A DNA stretch of 64,000 nucleotides from Thunnus maccoyii (Eukaryota > Chordata > Actinopteri > Scombriformes > Scombridae), in NCBI RefSeq assembly GCF_910596095.1, contig NC_056551.1:12045501-12109500 (forward strand), given 5' to 3'. Made by a program: the position numbers and the translations under genes. Below, one piece after another: positions 1 to 14,585 of the stretch. The stretch's first letter is position 1. The number at the start of each line of letters is the position of its first letter. Under the pieces are notes generated by a model. The model saw only the letters and a program-made list of their open reading frames with translations, searched no databases and was not told the DNA's origin.

Positions 1-3000
1 TCAAATAGGCCAAAAAATGAAGCTTTTGAAAGGGCACTTTGAGCTGCTACACTATCTTCATGTGTGCCGAAACTATGAACAACATCATATAATTTGGTTC
101 GGGGGTTATGGATGCTTTTAGTGATGTCATCCAGAAGACTCTACACTTGTCCTTAACCGATACTAAGTAAGATGATGTAGATGGCAAATCAAACACCCAT
201 CTGCACCCATTTATTTTGTGAAATCATTTGAAAAGGAGCAATCACATCACCTGTATGACAAGATAAATTAGTTTTTATTCAGCTGTATTTGTGTTTTGAC
301 TCCAATCAGACATCCACTGACATCTCCTTCCTCTCACTTTCCCTCTTTTGCCCCACCCTCCTCCTTTTGCTTTTCCCCCTCTGCAGTGTTCTCTGTCTTT
401 CCTTTAATATAACTTCTATATATCTTGAAAAGCTGCCAGGAAATGTGAGGAGGAAATGTTCCTTTATTATTTCACTCTCTGCTTCCCCCCGCCGGCTAAA
501 TGACATCAATCATCACAGTGTATGCTAGTGATCAATACAGCGCTCGCTCGTATTCAGCCTCGCGTTCAGGAGCTACACGTGTTGCGTGCACACATATACA
601 CGCATACACGCACAAGTGAGGAAAGGGTAAGGGGAGGGGATGACGGGGTTGCTATAGAAACTGTTCTCTTTCAGGTATGGAGTGTCAGGATGATAAAAAG
701 TAGCAATGAACTATCATATCCAACATATCTGATGCCCTTTGAATTGTCTGAATATAAACCTGAATACAACCATTGCAAACAGAAGCTGTCTCATTTATTT
801 GCCATTTTAACCTGCTGGATGAATAAACACTTAGTACACCAAAGAATCACAGTGAGTATGCACACTAAGAAATAAAATAGTACAAAAATCACATGAACAT
901 AATACCAGCATAGAATAGACTATACAGTATATATGATGTGCAGCAGAGATGCAAAGTATAGTAAGTGTAAGCATGCATGGACACACTCTTAAAAACACAG
1001 TGAATATGTGTGGGAGTGTGTATGAAGGCATGTAATCCGGAATAAATGTGGAAATGTGTGTGTGTGCGTGTATGTAAAGTACATAAAGATTTGCTGATGT
1101 ACAACTCCGCAACCGTACGAATGCTTGCGCAGGCTAACTCTGTCTCCACATGGACGTTCATGTGTGTTTATTCATATGTGCTGCTGCCACACCCTTAATG
1201 CCACTGTTCAGGGATTATTGCAGTGCCTGTATGTCCTGAAGAACATTTTGATTAGTCAAGGAGGCTGTCTTTTGGCTGCCAGACTCGCTGATAATCTCAA
1301 GAGAGGAGCAAGGAAATCAGCCATGAGACTGAAAACACAAGTTTCATTTCTCCCATCTTCTTCCCTCCCTCCCTCCCTCTCTCCTCTCCCTCTCGCCCTC
1401 TGGCACCCAACTGAACGTCAGCTGGCACAGTCAACCAGTCTGCCGCATGGAGATGAAGAAGTGGAAGAAGAGGAGCAAGATTAGGAGAGTATGTAAGATT
1501 TAAGCCCATCAATTCTACAGCTTGATTTTTGTACCGTCACAGTGTAACGAGAAAGGAGACGGATAGATAAAAGAGGGTAGACAGGGAGAGAGACGATGAG
1601 AGAAAGTGACACCACTCATACAAAGCAAAATGCTGCAAAATGAGACTTCAGCAGAGCCGTCTGTGCACCAATTCTTTCTCTCTCCTCTGCCATATTTCTC
1701 CTTTGGTCTCTCACCCACCCACACAGCCACATATTCAAACATATGCATGGCGCAGGCATTTGAACTATATATATTCTAACACACACACACACACATATGA
1801 ATAGACACACACAGTTGTCTCAAGTGTGTAACTCACCAGCATCCAACAGATACATTAAAGCAATTATTGCGTGATTGGCAGTATGGTAATAGCTTTGATT
1901 TGATTAATCTGCTGATTATTTTCTCAGTTAATCAATCAATCTTTTAGTCTATAAAATGTCCAAAAAAAGTGAAAATGTCATCACAATTTCCCAAAACCTA
2001 AGTTAACATATTCAAAAGTGTTGTTTTATTTGACCAAAAGTCCCAAATCTCAAAGTATCTACAGTTTATTTTCATAGAAGACAAACAAAAGCATCAGACA
2101 GTCACATTTGACGGATGCATTTTGACATCTTTTGCTGGAAACTGACTAAAACGATTATTCGATTATTAAAATAGCTGATTCATTTTCTAACAAGTGATTA
2201 ATCGATGAATTGTTCCAGCTCTAGTGAAATCTCTCTTCCATTCTTGTCATCAAGTAGATGGACGTCTGCAAAATGTCACACATGCTGCGTGCACAAAATA
2301 TGATAGGGCTGCGTTATATTACCATTAACGGATTATAATGAGACATGAGAAGAGACACTCTAAAGTTTTCATTTGTTACAAAAGTTTTTCCAATTTAACA
2401 GTGACCAAAACTTTAAATTAATCCCATTGCCCCGTTGTTGTCGTTGTTCAACGTCACTTGCTGTTCAAGCCTCTTGAAACGTTTTCACAAATGATTGATT
2501 GGTAGCGTAATCAGCTCTTCAGAGGTTTGACAGGTTTGCAGTGCTAAACACCTCTCAAACAGGTGTTCCTATGAAAAAATCTTCTACCAAACAAGAAGCA
2601 AAATGTTTTTTAACTATAAGATAGGACAGTGAGTATTAGCGGAATTCAGCAATGCTTATTATTGGTAATGTAATCTAATTTAAATAAGGATGTACATGTT
2701 TTGGGGAGAATAATCCCTAATATTTTGTCTACCCTCATTGATATAAATTGGATGGACAAAATATTAGAAACAGCTCTCTAAAATTCAACAGCACCACAAA
2801 CTACAGCCTCCAAAATGACCATGAAGTTGAATCAACACTTCTCTAAAATAAGGTGGGATTTATTGCAGGGCTGTTGTATTAGACTGCATTCGTTTATACT
2901 ACTGTAGGTGTGTCTAATAAATTGATAACTGTATACGGTATACCATCTTGCCAGGCACACATACACAAGCACATTTAGAAAGAGACTTTGCCTCATGAGG

Positions 3001-3941
3001 ATAAACGACTGGCGGAGAGAAAGTGTCAATCAGCCACGAGTGGGTTAATATTCATCACCGACACCTGGCAACCCCACAGCAGGCAGGAACCAGGAAAAGC
3101 TCAGGTTACCAGAGCCGATAACGCCAAAGCACACACACTCAACACGCGCAGGCACACACAAAATCAATTTGTTTGACAAAGCACCACACATTTGTCTCTC
3201 TCCCAGTGTGTCTAAATGATCATGTGAACATGTGTCTACATATGTTATTTTACAAATAATAAAGCTTACATGAGCACACGCACAATGAAAAAAATTAGAT
3301 TCAGAATTTGACAATATCTGCAAAACCCATGCACGCACACATTCTCACACGCACTTTCCAAGCCACAAATACACCATTAACCCCCCCCCCTACACACAGT
3401 AAACCCCACCCCCACCCCTGAACACACACCACACACACCCACACATCTCCAAACAGGTGGCTCTGCTTCAGTCAAGAAACAGAGGAAGCTGGATGTTGGT
3501 TTTTCCCTCATTAAGTCCCACAAAATACACAATGTACAAATCCTCAGCTCCCTTCCACCTCTCTGGATGTCTGTCTCCTCCTGCAGCAGCTGCACAGACA
3601 GGTTTTTTCCCCAGCTGCTTAGCTATGCTAACCCTGTGCACTATATATAGGACCTCAACAGAGCTAAATCAAACACTAACACACTCGAGCCAGTGATGCA
3701 AAGACGGTAGATATACAGCAGCAGTAAAGAGGGAGCAGATTGGTGATAAAGGATTAGTATTTACCGTGCGTGTTGTCTAGCACAGGAGCATCTTGACTGA
3801 GGTGTCGCTTACTCCTTCTTCCTCCTTCCTCTGATCTCCTCCCTTCTTCCCTGCTCTCTCTGGGTGGGGAATTGTCAAACGGCTGCGGCAGCAGCAGCAG
3901 CAGCATCAGCATCAGTAGCAGCTCCGGGGCCTGCGTGTCTC
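1..3941. other. Non-coding stretch, no gene seen
   Basis: Apart from the hAT-type MITE at 1880-2223, I see only AT-rich unique sequence and short CA-rich patches. Open frames are short and low-complexity, without splice context or known domains. Confidence 0.5.
1880..2223 (+). mobile_element. hAT-type MITE copy, degenerate
   Basis: Related along most of its length to the better copy at 30422-30797: ATCTGCTGATTATTTTCTC near the left end, AAATGTCCAAAA-type middle and the right end TTCCAGCTCTA. The left terminus is decayed and no clear target duplication was found. It is non-coding. Confidence 0.6.
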
Positions 3942-4140
3942 TCTCTCTCTCTCTCTCTCCTCCTCCTCCTCTCTTTCCTCCGCCCCCTCTCCACACACTC
4001 TCTCTTTCCTATTCTCCCTTTCCTCTCACTCTCTCCCCACCCCCGAAGACCCTCCTCCTTAACACACTTCTTCCATCATTTTCTCCTTTTCTCTTCCACG
4101 CTCTCTCTCTCTCTTTCTCTTTCTCTCTCTCTCTTCCTCT
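3942..4140 (+). repeat. CT-rich low-complexity tract with (TC)n runs
   Basis: There are runs of TC at about 3942-3959 and 4103-4133 within almost pure pyrimidine sequence, next to a (CAG)-rich stretch at 3884-3920. Open frames here on both strands are low-complexity. Confidence 0.7.
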
Positions 4141-5374
4141 GCTCAATTTCCCCCTTTCTCTCTCGCTCTGCACGCGTGTGCAGTGAGCTGCGGAAATCCA
4201 CTCTGTTGAATTAATCAGCCAGCTCCACTGCTACAACCATCAGCTACATCAGTAGGGCTACTGTTTGGAGGTGAGGTATCATTGGCAACAGGAAACAGAC
4301 ATCTTGGAGTCTGGGATACAAATAAAGATGGTTTGTTGGAAGACTGCCCCGTACAACCACAGTCTGGACCTTCCTGCCTAGCTGTCTGCCAAATTGACTG
4401 TGATGACAGCAGCCTGCATGATGCTGGCTGCTGTCGTATAGACCCTCCCCTCCTCTCCTCTCCTCTGCTCCCCAATTCATGTCTTCACCCGCGACACTAA
4501 TTGAACAGGGTCTTGATTGATGCCACTTTTGCTTATGAACACATCTTGTGTTTGTGGTATTAATTATAGCTTTAGCTGGTAAGTTTTGTATTCATCACTG
4601 TGTAAAGGCCTGCCATCAGATTATAGAAAGAAGGCACATTTGTAGCGAGTATAATGTGTAGCGAGTATAGTGTGTTTAAAAGTAACTGGGGTCTCACAGG
4701 TCCTTTAGAGTGGTTCTCAGCACTTTCATTTTCTGTCAAATGAATGTAACAAGGTATATGTTTGCAGTCAAAGTGCAATGTTGTTTGCTTGCATATTTAA
4801 TACACTTTATAATGTATGGTTGGTGGACTTGGGAATAACATGTCTAACAAGTCTATTCTATTCTATTCTTTGTTGACACATTTAAATCTTTGTATATTTG
4901 TGGTATCACAATGGTGACAATATAACATTTAATGAGTATTCTGTTGCTCGATTACTCTGTTTTTCAGCAGAAGTGACACAAATTACGATAGGCTACCTCT
5001 ACCTTACCCCAGCTTAATATTTTCTTCTAAGTGCTCTATAAAGAAAGGATTTCAGAGGTTGTTTAGAGTTGAGCTGTTTAGAATACTTTACATTTGATTA
5101 TAGGATTTAATTATTGAGGAAAAAGTCAAAATCTGTGTTGTAATTTTAATTTTGCTTAGTCATCTAATTACACGCATGTAATGACTGATAGAAAAATAGT
5201 AAAGTTTGTGTTAGGGATAAGGTGGTAGCACCATATTCACCAATATCTTTGCAAAAACATGCCTGTTTGGAACAAACTGAGCATACAGATGAACAGGGAG
5301 AAAGTGTATTATGGTTGCATGCTAGTGGCTCGATGAGACTGGACCTATTGTACTTAAACACAGCAGTGCTTTGA

Positions 5375-5860
5375 GCAAAATGCTAATGTTGGCATGCTAA
5401 CATTTTTACAGTGACAATGCTACCATGCTGCTGTAAAGCAGGTTTAATCTATACCATGTTCACTATCTTAGTTTAGCGTGTTAGCATGCTAATTAGCCCT
5501 AAACACAGGATATGGCTGAGGTTGATGGGGATGTCATTAATTTTGCAGGTATTTAGTCACAGGCCAAAGCCAAATTTTGATCTAATGATAGCACTAGATG
5601 AATGGTTTTGGCATCAATAAAATTCATCCTGATGGGGACATGACTGTATGAACCAAATTGCATGTCATTCTATCCAGTAGTTGTCTTGACTCAAAGCCAC
5701 ATATGTGAACCTCATGGTGGTGCTAGATGAAATCAGGGGATCATTTAAGTCATTAAGATTCATTGTCTGGGAACCATGAATGCCTGCACAAAATTTTGTG
5801 CCAATCCATGTAGTGGATGTTGTGATATTTTAGTTTGTGCCAAAGTGTTGGATAGATATT
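5375..5860 (+). repeat. Interspersed repeat, family C, copy 1
   Basis: It shares order and sequence with 12000-12505: GTTAGCATGCTAATTAG, GATGGGGATGTCATTA, AACCTCATGG, and ACAAAATTT followed by TCCAT. I recognise it as a type of repeat common in perciform fish, but terminal repeats and class were not determined. Confidence 0.6.
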
Positions 5861-8800
5861 CTACATGCATAGAATGTGGGGTTAAATTTTATCCCCATGC
5901 AACCAATTATTCCATTTTCTGTCTCTTCCAGCACTAATCCTCACAGTTTCACAGCTTTTAGCCCTTAACTACAACACAGAACACACTTGCTATCACACTG
6001 CCTACACTGCCTTGTCACAATGAGTAATTATATCATATTGACATCAGCTTATGTGTGGGGGCTCATGCATGTGCATGCATGTGTCAGTGTGAGTGTGGGT
6101 ATACCACTGTTAGGCCCTAAAATGATTTAATCCAGTTAAGGGGATTTTCAATTAATCCAGGAGGGCCCTACATTTTGACAGAGCCATATTTTTAGCACAT
6201 TTTCCTTCTAATGCAACTGAATTTATTTTCCCCCTCCAGTTTTAAGGGTGATATACTTCAATGCTCCCACAAGATGGACCGCTAATTTGTTTCGGACATT
6301 TGATTCAATGTATGTTCTGAAATCATGCTGCACATTTGCATAGCTCTCTGTCTCTGTATCTCTCAGATTAACACAATTTTACCATTATTGACAGGTTTTT
6401 GTTCTGCTATTTCTATAGTTAGCTCTGAATAAAAGAACACTGAAAGCAGTAGTTGTTGTGCAAGCAGCATTGTGAGGTTCTTTACATCAATAATGTCGTT
6501 AGATGGAGTATGAGCGATTGCCACTAGTGCAGTATGGAAAGACATTTATATTCAGGACCAATTTAAATCTAGAAATATATACACTGTAAATGACTTAATA
6601 AGGTCGCAATGAGTAGTTTAATTTTTTTTATTTTAAAAATATAAGATTTTAGGATTTGTTTGTTCACTTCCACCAGAAAAACCTCACGGTATATAGTAAT
6701 GGCAAAAGTGAAAATAGTCGCAGCCTCTGATTGTGGCTTTGACTTTTGATGTTTTATAAGCAATAATAACCACAGAGAAAACACAAATGACATTGGTGTT
6801 TGCATATAAATGTGATCCACTCACTGGCAGGAAGAAAGTATAACTCATTTCAAAATTTGTGTCTGCATTGAACACTCAGAAAATGTCTGAAATTTGATTC
6901 TGGTTCTGGCCTAGCCCTCCCTGATATACATCAGATTTGCTTAGATTACTGCAGGCATGAAGCTGCACAGACCTTTGGCCTCAGTCAACCCCTCTGTCTG
7001 GGTGTGGGAGCTAAGGAGGTTAGGACAGGAAGTAGGAGGGGAGAAGAAAACTGATGGAGACAGAAGGGAGGACAAATGTAGACAGAGGGGAGAGAGGGGG
7101 CAAAAGGGTTTGGAAGTTATAGGAGAAAGAGTGAGGGGTAAGAGAAGAGAGTAGATGTAAGGGGAAAAAACTAGCTAATGGAAATGTTTTTAAAAAGCAC
7201 ATAAGATGCAAACAGATAGGGCTAGATGCAGGAAAATGAGTTGGGGGACACATGAGGAAGCAAAATCTACAAAGCATTTGTTTAACAGCTTTTTTCATGC
7301 ATGTTTTCTTCTTCTTTTCTGACCATTTCTTCTAAAGGGTAAAGCTTACTGAGCTTTGCTTTAGCTCTCTATAGTTTTACTTAAGTACATGAAGACAAAG
7401 AATGGACAGGGAAATGGACTGGGAAAAGAGGATAATGTAGTTAAATAGAGACAATTTGAGCCATCCAAAAGAACATTGTCTGAGATAAATTCAATTAAGG
7501 AAAGAATAGAAACCTCTGTCTAAACACAGCCTGTCTAATATCAGTTGTGAAAACAGCAGAGTGAGTCAAAACAATGGGAATTTTCTGAATATCCTCTGGG
7601 CGGTGGCAATATTGTTTCAGCTAAATTGTGTCACATTACACTGGACTATTATTAACCCTGGTTTGTCTGAACATCTTTAATTAGAGGGCGTTAAAATGGA
7701 GATTACTAGGTCAGCTGAGAGAGACTGACCCAGCTGCCCGGCTATTAGGGGTTGTTGATTGTTGTTGTTCTTCTTCACACTGGGAAGCCTGTATCATCAT
7801 GAGGACTATCATCTGAGTGGGCCAGCTGCTAGCGGTACACAATCGTTGCCATAGGGATGGTGTCCAGGAAGACAGCTGTGGCCTTTTAGCAGCAGCCACA
7901 CAGCACACAGAAGGTCATCCCTCACCTAGGGTACTTTTCTCCAACTGTCCATCACTGATTGTTTCCAGGCAACCGTTCAGAGGCTTTTTGTTGTTGTTGT
8001 TTTTTTTCCTAGGAAGCAGTCTACCTTCTCAGTATGTCTTCTTGCCATTTAGCAAAATAATAAATTAAATAGGAGAACAGAAAGAGATACAAGAATATAA
8101 CTGCAGTGCCCATTGAAATTCATCCTCAATGACGCAACAAGTGTTAAATGCAAAAGTATGAGGTGGTGGATTTTTGGCATTTAGCTCATCTAACTATATA
8201 ACAGAAAAAAATAAAAATTTAATACCTGATCAAAAATAATCAACACTTTAGTCACAACCATTTCCCATCAAACTGGTCTAAACAACTCTACAGGGAAACT
8301 GACTGACACCTATTCTACATAGCTACATGAGCTATAGCTTCATATGGCTTCAGGAGGGGGCCCCAGTTTCCCTGATCTGGGTGTGGTCACTCTTTCCTGA
8401 AGACCCTGATCCATGGAGGTCTTTAAATTGCCCTTAGTCAGTCTGGCCCCTCAACTAGCCCTTCAACTCAACACTATTGCCCTATTGCCCTATGACGAAA
8501 TGGGCATGCAAACCGTTTCAACACGATATAGCTGGAGGGAGCCAGCGTCCACCACTGAAAGATGAAAGGTCATAACACATGCCACTACATTCCCCTCCCT
8601 TCATGGAGCCAACCCAGGGACACAGAGTGAATGGACTGACAGCAACACAGAGAATGCACCAGTTTTTTTCTGGGATAGTTTAATTTTTCACCAGACAAAA
8701 ATGTACGCCATCAGAATAACTTGAAAGATTCTTGATTATTATATGGACCCATTCTGTGCCTGTGTGACAGAGATAGAGGCAGACTATGTCATGCTGCTAA

Positions 8801-10493
8801 TATGTGACCAAATGTGTTATTTGTTAATGACTACTGATATATTAATAACATAGAATAGAGCCTTAAAAGCTAGGAAATGGGCTTTGTTGAAGTCATCCAT
8901 TAAAACCATGATTAACTAACTGGCAAATCAGCCATCTGGTCTGCGCCAGTGTGTGTGTTTGTATGTACCAGTATATCTCTTGATCTTATATATACAATCT
9001 AATGGGTGTTTTGATGTATTACAAGCCATCTATTGCCCTCTATCATTAGCCCAGGCATGTATTTGAATTATCAAGAACCATTTATGAAATATAAATTAAT
9101 TATATTATTTGTATTATCTTTAAAAAAAGAGTAAAACTAAGAAAAAATGAATTCAGCATTAAAATCAAAATTGGTGGATGTGACATTAAAAATAGGACAT
9201 GAGCGTGTTAGTGACATTTTGCCCCACTCTTTCTGTTCATTCAGTATCCTCATAAAGTGTAGACCTTCTCTTATAGTGCTTTCAAACCGTTTTGTTTTGT
9301 TTGAGGGCAACGTACTTCATTGCTAGTGAAAGTCAGACCTTGATTCTTTCTGCTAACTGCAAGCAACTATTGATTTCAGTCATCCACTCAAACTTGCAGT
9401 ATGCTTTGTAGTTCGGTCAAATCTAGATCAACGTCGCATCACTTTCCCACCACAAACAAACCACCCCAGAACAATGTTTGTGACCGGACCGAGTCCACTT
9501 CCTCTACAGGGTTTTGGTGCAGTTGTTGTAGTCTGCACCCTAGTACAATTGTTCAGATTTGCCCAAACAAATCGCACCAAGGGGACAAAAGAAACCAGAG
9601 TTTGAAAACACCCTTAATCTAACTGACTCATAGATGAGTCTATGTTTGCATGAATTACCACGATGCAGTCAGTGAGAGTGAAGCTGTTAGCAGCGACACC
9701 AAAAAGACTGCCAGGCACCCAGCTGGGCTATTTCCAACAGTATCTACTGTATATAAAACGTATAGACACACACACAAAATAATTGCATCACATTAACAAG
9801 TAATGTTGCAGACTACTGTATGTTAGCTGTGGTGACAGACAACAGGGCAGGGTTTGTGCCAAAGTTTTGGCTGAAGATACCCAAAAACTCACACTAGGCA
9901 GGTTGCCATAGATTCCACTGTTCTCACAGAGAGGTGCTAGTATGTTCAGGTAAAAGTGGGAAAATGATGCTGAGTAATGTGTTATATAAATGATTTCTAA
10001 TCTAATGAAAGGAGAGTGCCCGGTGGTTCGTGGGAAGGCACTGGCACAAAACTGGACTTCATTTATACTTTATCTACTTTTCATATATGGGTTTTATCCA
10101 TACTAGCGTTTCAAATATGACCTCTTGTATGCTCTCTTGTGTCGACGAGGAGAAGGTGACAATACTGTCAATCATAGCTCAAGTGAGTGGAACACTGTCA
10201 ATAAGATGTTTATAAATGTCGACTATAGCATGTAGGCTTCACTCTGTTTTACTGAAACTAATTCCAAGCCATTGAGGCTTATAACAGAAGCAGCCATTAT
10301 GCTCTGTCAGTTCCCCTCTGCCAGTCTGTCCACACTTCTGCAAATGGGCGTGTTGCCAAGACAACAGCTCAACGCCTTGCCATCCAAGACCACCTGGTGG
10401 AGGCTTCCAAAGGACAAATTCACTAAATACACAAATACATGCACGAACATACAGTGCAAACAAAAATATACAGCCTCCCCCATCCCCACGCAT

Positions 10494-10516
10494 ACACACA
10501 CACACACACACACACA
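10494..10516 (+). repeat. (CA)n microsatellite
   Basis: Uninterrupted CA dinucleotide run, in intergenic or intronic DNA just left of the exon at 10940. Confidence 0.85.
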
Positions 10517-10939
10517 TAAACACACTCCCATGTACAATAGACACCATACCATACGCCCCTCCTTATCTATTTTACACTACATTACACATGCCCACATGTC
10601 TGCATAACCAAGATCAAGCAGAGGGAGTATATGTGCATAGGGCCATGTGAGTCACCCTGCTATACACAGCTGCGTCCTTGGAGAATAAAAGCTGCAACAG
10701 GACCTATAGAGCAGCGCACTCACTGCCATTCTCTAAATTCTAATATAAGTTCAATAAGTTCTCTGTATGTATATTGTGTTCATAACTACAGATATCAGAA
10801 AATCTGTTATTTGCAGGGAATAGACAGCCATCTCAGATATTGAGAGTGTGAAGATTAGTTTGTAAAGACAAAGATTATGTGTGTGCCTGTGTGAGGAAAA
10901 AAACAGACAGAACTGGGGTGGAGAGAGGAGGAAGTTTAC

Positions 10940-11083
10940 CAGTTTTCTATACTGCTGTTTCTCTTGGCGGAGCGCGGCTACTTCAAGCTTCAGAGCTCGG
11001 TTTCTCTCTTCTAGCAGTCGAAAGTGGCTCACATTGTAAATTGAGTGGCCTGTAGCTTGCTGAGATGAAACCTCATATCTTGA
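10940..11083 (-). CDS. Coding exon of the same coiled-coil gene, downstream exon
   Basis: Minus-strand exon, again exactly 48 codons, with acceptor TTTTTGTCTTTCAG and donor GTAAAC, phase 0 at both ends. It can therefore follow the exon at 22779-22922 directly across an 11.7-kb intron. It encodes SRYEVSSQQATGHSIYNVSH, then FRLLEERNRALKLEVAALRQ and EKQQYRKL. The heptad spacing of Leu and Val suggests a coiled coil. No SH3 or FN3 domain is visible in the window; later exons would lie to the left of the window or remain unseen in it. Long introns are typical of neuronal genes. The product is not identified with certainty; a RIMBP2-like protein is the leading guess. Confidence 0.6.
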
Positions 11084-11999
11084 CTGAAAGACAAAAAATA
11101 AATAAGAGAAAAATTATCCACATTATACATGTCTTGTATTATTAATATCATTATCATTAGAAGTAGTTTTCATAGTATACCATGTAAAATATAACAAGGC
11201 TAAGGGTCCATCCTAGTACCCACACTTGAAGTCTTGCGCACTTAAGTGCACGTTTGTTAGTAGGCAAGTGTGTCTCATGTCTGAAATATACCAACACACA
11301 CTATACTTAACCCACACTTGATGCACACTTCTCCTAATACTGTTTCGAATCAATATTCAGAATCAAGTGTATCCACAATTCTTCATAGTATATTGTGCAA
11401 CACAAGTTAATTAATTGGCAGTAGTGAAGCAATTAGCTAATAATCAACAGACATGAAGAACTTGAAGTTTATGAAAGCTGGATTTAAGATGACAATTATT
11501 ATTATTAATATCCAAACACAAAGTTATGGAAGAACCTTCACAGATGGTTATCATGTAATATTAATCTGTTCTTCTTGATGGGACTGAAGACTAATATCGC
11601 ATTCCTGGCACTTTCAAGATAAATATTAAATATCATATCCATTATCAAAGATTTTGAGAAATATGTTCCATTCTTAAAAAATGTTATCAGAAAGAACCAT
11701 TCAAAACAATATTGTTTTCCTCTCAGCTTCTGTGCATTTTTTGTTGTTTTTTTTTTTTACGTCTGACTGTGACTGTAATACTGTTGGGTTGATCCTATTT
11801 CTACTTCAACAAATCATCTGAGCTGGATTGTAACATGTATATTATTTGTGTTGCATGATTGATGGGGTGGCCCTCCACACACCCAAAATATGTCACACAA
11901 GTAGCCACTTGACTATTTGCAAATATCACAAGTGTGGGTATTGGGAAGGACCTTAAGCGTGTATAGCCATGCTAGCTGCTCTGAGAGGCTGTTAACTTA

Positions 12000-12505
12000 A
12001 CATGCTCATGCCTGTATGCTAACATGCTCATAATGACAATGCTAACATGCTGATGTTAAGCATGTGTTATGTTTACCATGCTAACATCTTAGTTTGGTGT
12101 GCTAGCATGCTAATTAGAACAGCTGAGCCTGATGGGATTGTCATTAGTTTTGTAAGTATTTAGACAAAGACCAAATTAAACTGAAATTTTGACTGAATGA
12201 AAGAGCTAGCAAGAGGAATAGTCAAGGGATCACCAAAATTATTACAATTCACCCTGAGGGGGGCATAAAGTAAATGTGTGAATCAAATTTCATGGAAATC
12301 CATTTGATAGTTGTCTAGACATTTCACTCAAAACCATAAATATGAACCTCATGGAGAACCTTGTGGAAAAAATAAGAGGACGCCAAAGGTCATTAGGACA
12401 CATTGACTGGGAATGTCTGTACAAAATTTCATGGCAGTCCATCCCATATCTGCTGAGATAATTCAGTTTGAACTAAAGTGGTGGGCCATCTGACCTGCCG
12501 AACGA
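12000..12505 (+). repeat. Interspersed repeat, family C, copy 2
   Basis: Same orientation and order as the copy at 5375-5860, with a better preserved middle (TTTCATGGAAATCCATTTGATAGTTG-type block, ACTCAAAACC, TATGAACCTCATGG). Its GCTAACATGCT-rich start is a degenerate tandem motif. No coding capacity. Confidence 0.6.
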
Positions 12506-14118
12506 CAAACCAGTTAATATAAAAATGATACACATGGAGGAGGAACAAGATCTTGATTAATATAATTTATAAGAAAAGGACATAGGGCTACTGCCAATCT
12601 TGCTTACAGTGATGTACTCAGGCATTGGTTCCATCCTGTGCGGTCAGTCAAAGGAAAAGGATTACCGGGCCTGAAAATGAGGCTGCTACTGCAACAGGTT
12701 TTGAGCCTCGGCAGGATTTGCCAGTCAGTGTTCTTTGAATTTTCCAGGCAGGCTGGAAGCTTCTCTTGAGGTCTCCAAATAGTTTCTTATATTGCATAGT
12801 TAGTTTTCCTTCATGGCAGACGTCAATTTGTACAATTTCATGCAAATTTTTTGAATATGCAGTTGTCTTGTTTTGGAATAGAACCGTTCTGCCGTCAATC
12901 TTGTGCTTTTCAGATTTTCCAATCATTTTAAGGCTACTAGAAGGGTTGCAGATAGTAGAAGAATTGAACAGCTATTTGACTGAGGTAAGGGGGGAAGCTA
13001 ATTTGGGATAAGTGGATGTGAACTCTGTTTGTGCTTTTTGAAATGAGGTACCCTCCATGTATGTGATGATGCACCTTGTTATGTTTTGTGTCAGAGGAAA
13101 GAACATTTCCCTATAAGTAAATATAAAAATGGATTTGATGCTCTGCTCCAGTCTATCTACTGTGAGTAATATAAATGTATGAAATGGGAAAATTTTGGAG
13201 AGCTACAATCTGAAATCCTAAATGGTGTGTAGTCTTCCCATTTGCCTCTCGAAAAAGCACACTTAGGCAGCCTAGCCTCTCCAATATTACCACAGCCATA
13301 AGAGGAAAACATTATCACCCTACAGTAGATAAAGGACACCTGTACTGTATTGCTCTGAAGCATGTTCTCTTTTCTCTTTACACCCCTCTATTTCTGCTCT
13401 CACTCCAATTTTTTGAATTACCTTTTTCCATTTGGAGAAAAATTAAGGAAGAGGTGAAAATGTCTGCCAATTGTTCTCTTCAAGCACTCAGATTTTTCCT
13501 TGTAGTAACCCTTGACAGAACAACAGATGGTTCCACCATCAGTTTATATTATTCTAATATATCAATTAGCATGTTACCAGAACATTTGGTATCTTGTCAG
13601 GCACACAAAAGAATTCACACACATAAACAACAACCAGATGCCCTGACTGCAAGCCAGACTATCATCCTCCACAAAACAAATACTAGCAACAAAGTTGCAG
13701 GCAAGATGTCAGTTTAACCAGCCTGCTAAAGCTACAAAAGGCAGTATGATGGACCTGCCAAGCAAACAGAAAGACAGCCAGATCCACCTGTTAATACAGT
13801 AAACCTGCCAAGCAGACAAGCCTACAGACAGACTCACCAGCTAATATGGTAGACTATCCAAGAACAGACAGAGAGACAGATAGACCTGCCAAACAGTACT
13901 GTGGGTTTTCCAAATAGAATAACACATTCAGTCAGCCTATTTAGAGCAAGAAATTAGGCCATATGGACATCCATGTAAGACCTGATTTACAAGTCATTTA
14001 GACCAGAATGTATTCCAAATGCATTCAAAAAATCAGTGCACTCAAAAATTCAAAAACAGGTCACCAAGAAGGCACTTTGGTAACCCCATTCTTGTGTCAT
14101 TCAGGGGAAATTGCTTAA

Positions 14119-14585
14119 AGACCCCCTCCAGACATATTTTAACGCATATAAAAATACTCAACTTTGAATAATGATTAGTGTCTGATGTGGTTTTTCCACT
14201 AAAAAAGTTCAACTACCTGGTTAGAAATTCTTAAATGATGATGATGATGAATCTACTCCTTCTACCTCATTAAAAATCCAGAATCTCTAAACAAGCAAAT
14301 ATTTTTGATTTTTAAAGTTTAACCACTGAGCATAGCATGTGTAAGTTGCATGCTGGACCACAATTGGCTTCCAAACTAGTTGTGATGTCACAAATCATGC
14401 TTGTAGGTACAAACCTTTAACTCAGATTTTCGATGAGCACAGAGAAACTTTCCACCTTCAGCAGATGAATGTGAAAACATCCTTATCGTGTCAAACTCTG
14501 CACATATGTCATTCTGCACAGTGACACTCAAACATCCAAGTGAAGTAAACAATGACCAAAAAAGAGAGAGTGGAGGGGGACTTGA
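14119..14585 (+). mobile_element. Short TTAA-type repeat, family A, copy 1
   Basis: The left end GACCCCCTCCAGACAT follows TTAA, and the right end GGAGGGGGACTT is roughly its inverse. The middle (GTGATGTCACAAATCATGCT, then AGCACAGAGAAACTTTCC) matches the copy at 25141-25653. There is an internal gap relative to that copy. No coding capacity. Confidence 0.65.

Larger units (their letters stand above)
4141..10939. other. Non-coding stretch, probably downstream intron or flank of the coiled-coil gene
   Basis: Holds the family C repeat at 5375-5860 and a purine-rich tract at 7020-7160. A GC-richer patch at 8340-8660 was checked for exons on both strands without success. Further exons of the minus-strand coiled-coil gene are expected here or to the left but were not recognised. 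Confidence 0.45.

Noticed and set aside
3754..3996. Minus-strand open frame with a hydrophobic Leu-rich start (MLMLLLLLPQPF) and a possible donor GTAAAT, resembling a signal-peptide first exon
   Set aside because: The Leu run comes from a CAG/CAT simple repeat and the rest is an Arg/Glu-rich low-complexity stretch. There is no downstream exon to join.
3864..4214. Plus-strand open frame of 116 codons
   Set aside because: It is almost entirely Ser/Leu/Phe/Pro from a CT-rich tract, a low-complexity artefact.
7846..7862. Possible second X-box (GTTGCCATAGGGATGG)
   Set aside because: The second half-site deviates from the RFX consensus too much to support.
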